From Sphingobium sp. JS3065 (GTDB taxonomy: Bacteria; Pseudomonadota; Alphaproteobacteria; Sphingomonadales; Sphingomonadaceae): a stretch of 64,000 nucleotides of DNA. The position numbers and the translations under genes were made by a program. A model generated the notes under the pieces. That model searched no databases. It was given only the letters and a program-made list of their open reading frames with translations, and was not told the DNA's origin. Below, one piece after another: positions 63,804-64,000 of the stretch (position 1 is the stretch's first letter; every line of letters starts with the position of its first letter). The DNA is taken from positions 84,601 to 148,600 of the forward strand of contig NZ_CP102668.1 of assembly GCF_026427355.1 (NCBI RefSeq). Direction: 5' to 3'.

Positions 63804-64000
63804 GTGACGACACTGGCATATCAACGGCACGTGGAGCGATTCGCGCAATGGCTCGGGCGACCAAGCGCAAATGGTAGGCCTGAGAGCGCGGACGCACAGG
63901 CTGGCGCAGCGGCGTTGACCGCCATCTCGCTAGCGATTGAGGACAAGCCGCCGGCGCATACCCCCTCGCTCGTCGATAACGTCGCCAAATGTACCGGCTG
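63804..64000 (+). CDS. Possible 5' end of a gene running off the window
   Basis: A frame open from GTG 63804 to the window end (65 codons) reads TLAYQRHVERFAQWLGRPSA near its start. It follows an AT-rich stretch (63680-63800) that could hold a promoter. No ribosome site is clear and no family is recognised, so it is only a candidate. The stretch 63521-63803 otherwise shows no supported gene. Confidence 0.3.
   Translation, partial: MTTLAYQRHVERFAQWLGRPSANGRPESADAQAGAAALTAISLAIEDKPPAHTPSLVDNVAKCTG

Noticed and set aside
1..64000. CRISPR array, tRNA or rRNA genes
   Set aside because: No regularly spaced 25-40-bp repeats with unique spacers and no tRNA- or rRNA-like sequence were seen. The 22-bp origin repeats are iterons.

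Overview
The window reads as part of a large, GC-rich alphaproteobacterial plasmid or plasmid-derived island, most likely from a sphingomonad. The evidence is an iteron-type Rep_3 replication initiator, two different ParA/ParB pairs, a MobC/relaxase pair, two single-strand-binding proteins, an ArdC-type antirestriction protein, several ParB-like proteins, three toxin-antitoxin or TA-like loci and many insertion sequences. No rRNA, tRNA, CRISPR array or housekeeping gene was seen. The host assignment rests on gene content and codon style, not on a database match.

Region 1 (1-13591) is a four-gene restriction island in operon order: SNF2-type helicase, DUF4391 protein, type III-like DNA methyltransferase (Mod), type III-like Res. 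It has been broken by four independent IS insertions (two identical 931-bp IS5-family copies, two identical 1646-bp IS1380-family copies) plus one nonsense codon. Removing each IS with one copy of its target duplication restores every reading frame exactly, so the ancestral operon can be read. Region 2 (13711-18279) is a nest of two near-identical ISNCY/IS1202-type elements in tandem, the second split by an IS30-family element landing inside its terminal repeat.

Region 3 (18300-24722) runs leftward: HipB/HipA with three evenly spaced operators, an orphan DUF6088 (AbiEi-like) gene, relaxase and MobC, then ParB, ParA and a tiny membrane protein. An 18-bp palindrome lies on each side of this partition cluster. 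Region 4 (24868-32394) is an intact-looking defence island: a DUF4268-like protein, a multidomain McrB, McrC, a convergent RloC/PrrC-like ABC ATPase with a putative anticodon-nuclease end, and a small protein with a HEPN RxxxxH motif.

Region 5 (32488-46903 and 50883-54335) resembles a plasmid leading or maintenance region: nuclease, SSB, DUF2493, ArdC, ParB-like protein, a strawberry-notch methylase/helicase, a Toprim primase-like protein and a second SSB. SSB and DUF2493 share a conserved, covarying structured leader. Inside this region sit a four-gene recombinase/ParB/ParB/HTH module and a CoiA-like gene. The strawberry-notch gene is cut in two by a 3.8-kb recombinase-in-trio (RIT) element with three tandem tyrosine recombinases.

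Region 6 (54567-58559) is the replicon core: 22-bp iterons, Rep_3 initiator, ParA and ParB, with two perfect parS-like palindromes and extra iteron-like copies, two of them inside parB. Region 7 (58588-64000) holds a RES/Xre toxin-antitoxin pair, an unrecognised HTH protein, a lone tyrosine recombinase, and a TIR-like defence gene carrying two frameshifts.
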